The position numbers and the translations under genes are program-made. From Promethearchaeota archaeon (GTDB taxonomy: Archaea; Asgardarchaeota; Lokiarchaeia; Sigynarchaeales; SOKP01), in contig JAUXAJ010000201.1 in the NCBI GenBank assembly GCA_030620005.1, forward strand, positions 1-9,828: a stretch of 9,828 nucleotides of DNA, read 5' to 3'. How positions within the stretch are numbered: the first letter of the stretch is position 1; each line of letters begins with the position of its first letter. Positions 7,162 through 9,828 of this stretch are shown piece after piece. Under the pieces are notes generated by a model that was given only the letters and a program-made list of their open reading frames with translations, had not been told where the DNA came from and did no database searches.

Positions 7162-7195
7162 AAAAAAAAATTCATATCTAATTTTTTTAATTTTC
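7162..7195. terminator. Convergent terminator region
   Basis: The isochorismatase-fold gene and the EngB-like gene end facing each other. T7 at 7182-7188, followed by ATTTTC, would stop rightward transcripts. A9 at 7162-7170 is a T9 run for leftward transcripts. An exact 10-base inverted repeat (AAATTCTTTA 7196-7205, TAAAGAATTT 7244-7253) lies just beyond, but its 38-base loop and A-T composition make it weak. Confidence 0.4.
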
Positions 7196-7282
7196 AAATT
7201 CTTTAGTAATTAAAATGAAAATCTTTAAACATTTACCTAAATTTAAAGAATTTTTGGGAGAGTTAAACGATAACAAATCACG

Positions 7283-7918
7283 TCAAGCAGAGTTTTTTAA
7301 TAGCTGTTGAATCTTTTGCTTTAATTTCCTTACATTGATTTTTTTTAAGGCAGAGAACTCTAAATAAGGATTCATATTCTGATTTTCATTAGTAAAATCG
7401 TCTAAATGGATTATATTTAAACCGTAATCCCTTGCTGAATTGATAAAAAGGTTAATAATTCTTTTTTTATCAAAATTAGAGATTTTATCAATTTTATTTA
7501 TAATAACTAAAAGGGGAATTTTAAATTCGTCTAAGAATTTGATTAACTCAAAACTTAAAGGTATCGTCTCTTGGTTTTGAATAAAATACTTGTTTATCTC
7601 ATCTTCAATTCTAAGAATATTAATTACTACCAAACCGAAGAAATAGTCACGATGGTGCTTCTCAATATGTGCAACTATTTGTTTTTTTACGTGGTTCTCC
7701 CGTCTACGACTTGAATGACGCATGTAACCAAATCCTGGAAGATCTACAATCTGATAGGGTAATTTGTCTTGCGAAAAAGGTTTTATTAATAAAGTGCTAC
7801 CAGGACTTTTTCCAGTTTTTCCTTTAAATTTTTTGGGATTTGGTAAGAGTAATTTCGTTATTGAGCTTTTTCCAACGTTGGAATTTCCAATTATTAAAAG
7901 GGAAGGTTTTTCTTTCAT
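7283..7918 (-). CDS. engB: EngB/YihA-family GTP-binding protein
   Basis: A 211-residue protein with all G motifs of the TRAFAC EngB family: G1 GNSNVGKSS (11-19), G2 SPGST (38-42), G3 DLPGFGYM (59-66), G4 NKID (141-144) and G5 FSALKK (188-193). DLPGFGY and the SPGxT switch are typical of EngB, which in bacteria helps assemble the large ribosomal subunit. Archaeal members are shorter at the N-terminus, as here where G1 begins at residue 11, and their role is less certain. The ATG has no good Shine-Dalgarno site and lies 30 bases after the stop of the acidic-repeat gene, so both are probably in one leftward unit. Residues about 68-90 (HSSRRRENHVKKQ...EKHHR) are strongly basic, which suits RNA or ribosome contact. 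A T9 run about 110 bases past the stop may end the transcript. Confidence 0.88.
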   Translation of the reverse strand: MKEKPSLLIIGNSNVGKSSITKLLLPNPKKFKGKTGKSPGSTLLIKPFSQDKLPYQIVDLPGFGYMRHSSRRRENHVKKQIVAHIEKHHRDYFFGLVVINILRIEDEINKYFIQNQETIPLSFELIKFLDEFKIPLLVIINKIDKISNFDKKRIINLFINSARDYGLNIIHLDDFTNENQNMNPYLEFSALKKINVRKLKQKIQQLLKNSA

Positions 7919-7948
7919 TTTACAATAAAAATTATTTGAGTTTTTTAA

Positions 7949-8794
7949 TTAAATATCGGAGAAATCATCCTTAAGAAAATCCGAGAACATTTTCTTTTTT
8001 TCATCTTCTTCAATTATTGGTCTCGTGCTTATAGGTTCTCCAGCTTCATTCAAGATTTTTTTTAAAACACCAATGTTCACGTTGATTTTAAATTTTCCAC
8101 CACTCAAGTATCGGACTACTTGTTTATCGTTCAAATGTAATCTCAAAATGTACCCCAAACCAAAATAGAATTTATGTTCAGGGATGGGATCAATGGCGCT
8201 TTTACTCGTTTTTTCCTTTAAAACCTCGTGAAGCAACATTTTACTGGCAACATGATCCTCAACTTCAAACGTTAAATAATAGAGCACATGATACCAGATC
8301 TTGTCTCTCTTGATTCTTATGTAATTTAAAAAGCTTTCAGGCGTTATCCTTTCTTTTTCCTCTATTTTTTTCCTTATTAATAGTTCTTGTTTGATTCTAT
8401 CTTCTAAGTCTTTCGAAATTTCTTGTTTTGGTTGGGTTCCACCTTCAGTATCCGAAGTTCTCGTTTTTTCTTCTTCTTTTACTTTAACTTCATCAATTGC
8501 TTCTTTCATCTCTTTTAATTCGTCGAAATCAATTTCGTCTAAATCCGAGAAATCCGTTAGCATCGCCTCCTTTAATTCAATATCTTCTTTAAATTTGGTA
8601 TCATTTTCGTCAAGAATACCTTCATTTCCAATCTTTATTACTTTATTTATCGCGTCTTGCATTTCTTGAATTTCTTCCATGTCTAAATCATCTAAATCCG
8701 AAAAATCAGACTCAAGACTTTGAATTTCGCTTAAATAAGCTTTTAAATCGTGAATGTTCCCATTATTGTCATTATCTTCTTGCTTTTCGCTCAT
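7949..8794 (-). CDS. Acidic protein with repeated DFSDLD motifs; function unknown
   Basis: A 281-residue protein. The start is set at the ATG at 8794 because AAGGTG ends 5 bases upstream of it; a longer frame from 8821 would put that site inside the gene. The N-terminal third is very acidic and carries a 23-residue unit twice, at 30-52 and 81-103, each DFSDLD(D/E)(L/I)D followed by a helix of the form E(I/L)xEMx(D/E)AIxxV. The period is exactly 51 residues. The protein ends in DDFSDI, a third, partial copy. A charged, probably coiled segment (about 128-150) leads to a folded region (about 151-255, including IWYHVLYYLTFEVEDHV and FYFGLGYILRLHL) that I cannot assign; a helical DNA- or protein-binding domain is possible. 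It lies directly upstream of the EngB-like GTPase and is probably co-transcribed. The repeats look like linear docking motifs. Confidence 0.75.
   Translation of the reverse strand: MSEKQEDNDNNGNIHDLKAYLSEIQSLESDFSDLDDLDMEEIQEMQDAINKVIKIGNEGILDENDTKFKEDIELKEAMLTDFSDLDEIDFDELKEMKEAIDEVKVKEEEKTRTSDTEGGTQPKQEISKDLEDRIKQELLIRKKIEEKERITPESFLNYIRIKRDKIWYHVLYYLTFEVEDHVASKMLLHEVLKEKTSKSAIDPIPEHKFYFGLGYILRLHLNDKQVVRYLSGGKFKINVNIGVLKKILNEAGEPISTRPIIEEDEKKKMFSDFLKDDFSDI
8486..8554 (-). repeat. Second copy of the 23-residue DFSDLD unit
   Basis: Encodes residues 81-103 of the acidic protein. The other copy lies at 8639-8707 (residues 30-52). At the DNA level the plus-strand segments TCTAAATCCGAGAAATC and TCTAAATCCGAAAAATC differ at one base, which suggests a fairly recent or constrained duplication. 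Confidence 0.75.
8639..8707 (-). repeat. First copy of the 23-residue DFSDLD unit
   Basis: Encodes residues 30-52 of the acidic protein and pairs with the copy at 8486-8554. The preceding helix (SEIQSLES here, ELKEAMLT in the other copy) also aligns loosely, so the duplicated unit may extend about 8-10 residues upstream. Confidence 0.75.
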
Positions 8795-8799
8795 TATCA

Positions 8800-8805
8800 C
8801 ACCTT
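8800..8805 (-). promoter_or_regulatory. Shine-Dalgarno site fixing the start of the acidic protein
   Basis: AAGGTG on the minus strand, with 5 bases to the ATG at 8794. It decides between this start and the upstream in-frame ATG at 8821, which has no such site. Confidence 0.6.
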
Positions 8806-8900
8806 TGAGAATAAAGGACAAATCAATAAATCTTTTACTATAATAATAATTCTTTAATTCTATAAATGTTAACTTTCGATCAACAATTCAATTAAAGTTA

Positions 8901-8909
8901 TTAAAATTA
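8901..8909 (+). promoter_or_regulatory. TATA-like sequence for the HAD gene
   Basis: TTAAAATTA is centred about 25 bases before the ATG at 8930, and no Shine-Dalgarno site precedes that ATG, so a leaderless message is likely. It lies in the 135-base divergent region shared with the acidic-repeat gene. Confidence 0.3.
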
Positions 8910-8929
8910 AAACGTTATTTCATTTCAAC

Positions 8930-9643
8930 ATGGATATAATTAATTTAGATAATTACAAAGGAATCATATTTGACTTGGATGGCGTTATTTACGACATTGT
9001 AGAAGCCATTAGAAAAGCCGTAGAAGATGGTGTTGAAAAATATAAGTTGAATCGGGCAAATGTTGACGATACTTTACAAGAAATTGCTCATTTAATCGAA
9101 GAGATTCAAAATTATCCAGTACCTAGGATACTTCTTCAATCATATGATCTCCTAAAAGTCGATTTTCTAAAAGGCTTGAGCTTTTTGAAAAAATTGCGAA
9201 TAGCTATTTTTCTATTTAATCAGTTCAATAAATATAGAGAAGACTCAAAGATCTTCGAAGGAATAGACGAAATTATAGCAAAAATCTACAAAAAAAAAAT
9301 AAAATTAGCGATATTAACAAATAATAAGAGCGCCTACGCAGAAGGAGTTTTAGAAAAATTTAATCTTGAAAAATATTTTGATATGATAATAGGTTTTAAC
9401 GACGTATCTGAAGTAAAACCGAACCCAGAAGGGATTCTAAAAATTCTCGATAATTGGAATTTAGAGCCGTCTAAAGCAATATTCATAGGCGACATGACTA
9501 CAGATATACAAGCAGGAAAAGCAGCTAATGTAAAAATGGTGTGCGTAGCAAGTGGACTTGCCCAAAAAGAATCTTTAATAAAACACAATCCAGATATTTT
9601 ACTGGAAAATTGCGTTGATTTAAAGATTCTTTTCAATTTATAA
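8930..9643 (+). CDS. HAD-superfamily phosphatase (phosphoglycolate phosphatase-like)
   Basis: A 237-residue protein with the complete HAD signature. Motif I is FDLDGV (nucleophile D15 and acid/base D17), motif II is ILTN (T130), the motif III lysine is K163 in EVKPNP, and motif IV is FIGDMTTD (D188 and D192, magnesium ligands). A helical C1-type cap occupies about residues 20-105, placing it in subfamily I with phosphoglycolate phosphatase, beta-phosphoglucomutase and similar enzymes. It should cleave a phosphate monoester with Mg2+ in the cytoplasm. The exact substrate cannot be read from the sequence. Length and motif spacing are normal, so the gene looks intact. It is divergent from the acidic-repeat gene. 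Its stop codon lies about 10 bases from the decayed flavin-oxidoreductase fragment on the other strand. Confidence 0.88.
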   Translation: MDIINLDNYKGIIFDLDGVIYDIVEAIRKAVEDGVEKYKLNRANVDDTLQEIAHLIEEIQNYPVPRILLQSYDLLKVDFLKGLSFLKKLRIAIFLFNQFNKYREDSKIFEGIDEIIAKIYKKKIKLAILTNNKSAYAEGVLEKFNLEKYFDMIIGFNDVSEVKPNPEGILKILDNWNLEPSKAIFIGDMTTDIQAGKAANVKMVCVASGLAQKESLIKHNPDILLENCVDLKILFNL

Positions 9644-9649
9644 ATATTG

Positions 9650-9828
<179 letters not shown>

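Noticed and set aside
8391..8669. Open frame of 92 codons on the plus strand, rich in Ser and Ile
   Set aside because: It lies wholly antisense to the acidic-repeat gene and its Ser-rich composition is the mirror of Asp/Glu codons there. It has no ribosome-binding site.

Overview
The window is AT-rich DNA (27-40 % G+C in the 60-base samples I counted) and most likely archaeal. Four things support this. Several start codons have a TATA-like box about 25-30 bases upstream and no ribosome-binding site, as expected for leaderless archaeal transcripts. Other starts use GGTG-type Shine-Dalgarno sites, with GTG and TTG as start codons. Gene ends are followed by plain T-runs. The protein types (membrane-anchored WD40 protein, zinc-ribbon/membrane micro-protein, EngB-like GTPase without an N-terminal extension) would fit an Asgard archaeon such as a Lokiarchaeia relative. 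That lineage guess is inference; no rRNA, tRNA or other marker gene is present.

Left part (1-582): the last 18 codons of a rightward gene, then a small leftward gene for a zinc-ribbon protein with one membrane helix, then a 255-base divergent intergenic region with a hairpin/T-run and a good TATA box.

Centre (583-7150): four rightward genes, three of which encode membrane proteins. They are a membrane-anchored protein resembling the GH57/GH38 glycoside hydrolase fold, an internally duplicated multi-helix membrane protein probably co-transcribed with it, an 821-residue WD40 propeller protein ending in two membrane helices, and an isochorismatase/nicotinamidase-fold protein whose three catalytic residues all appear to be replaced. 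The block looks like a membrane-associated accessory module: surface carbohydrate-fold protein, membrane partner, propeller scaffold and pseudoenzyme. No joint function can be proved from sequence alone.

Right part (7151-9828): a convergent terminator region, then a leftward pair made of an acidic repeat-bearing protein (upstream) and an EngB-family GTPase. Divergent from these is a rightward HAD-superfamily phosphatase. Immediately behind the HAD stop codon, on the opposite strand, lies a decayed Old Yellow Enzyme fragment with in-frame stops that runs off the window edge.

No rRNA, tRNA, CRISPR array, insertion sequence or integrase was seen. No gene-free stretch exceeds 300 bases.
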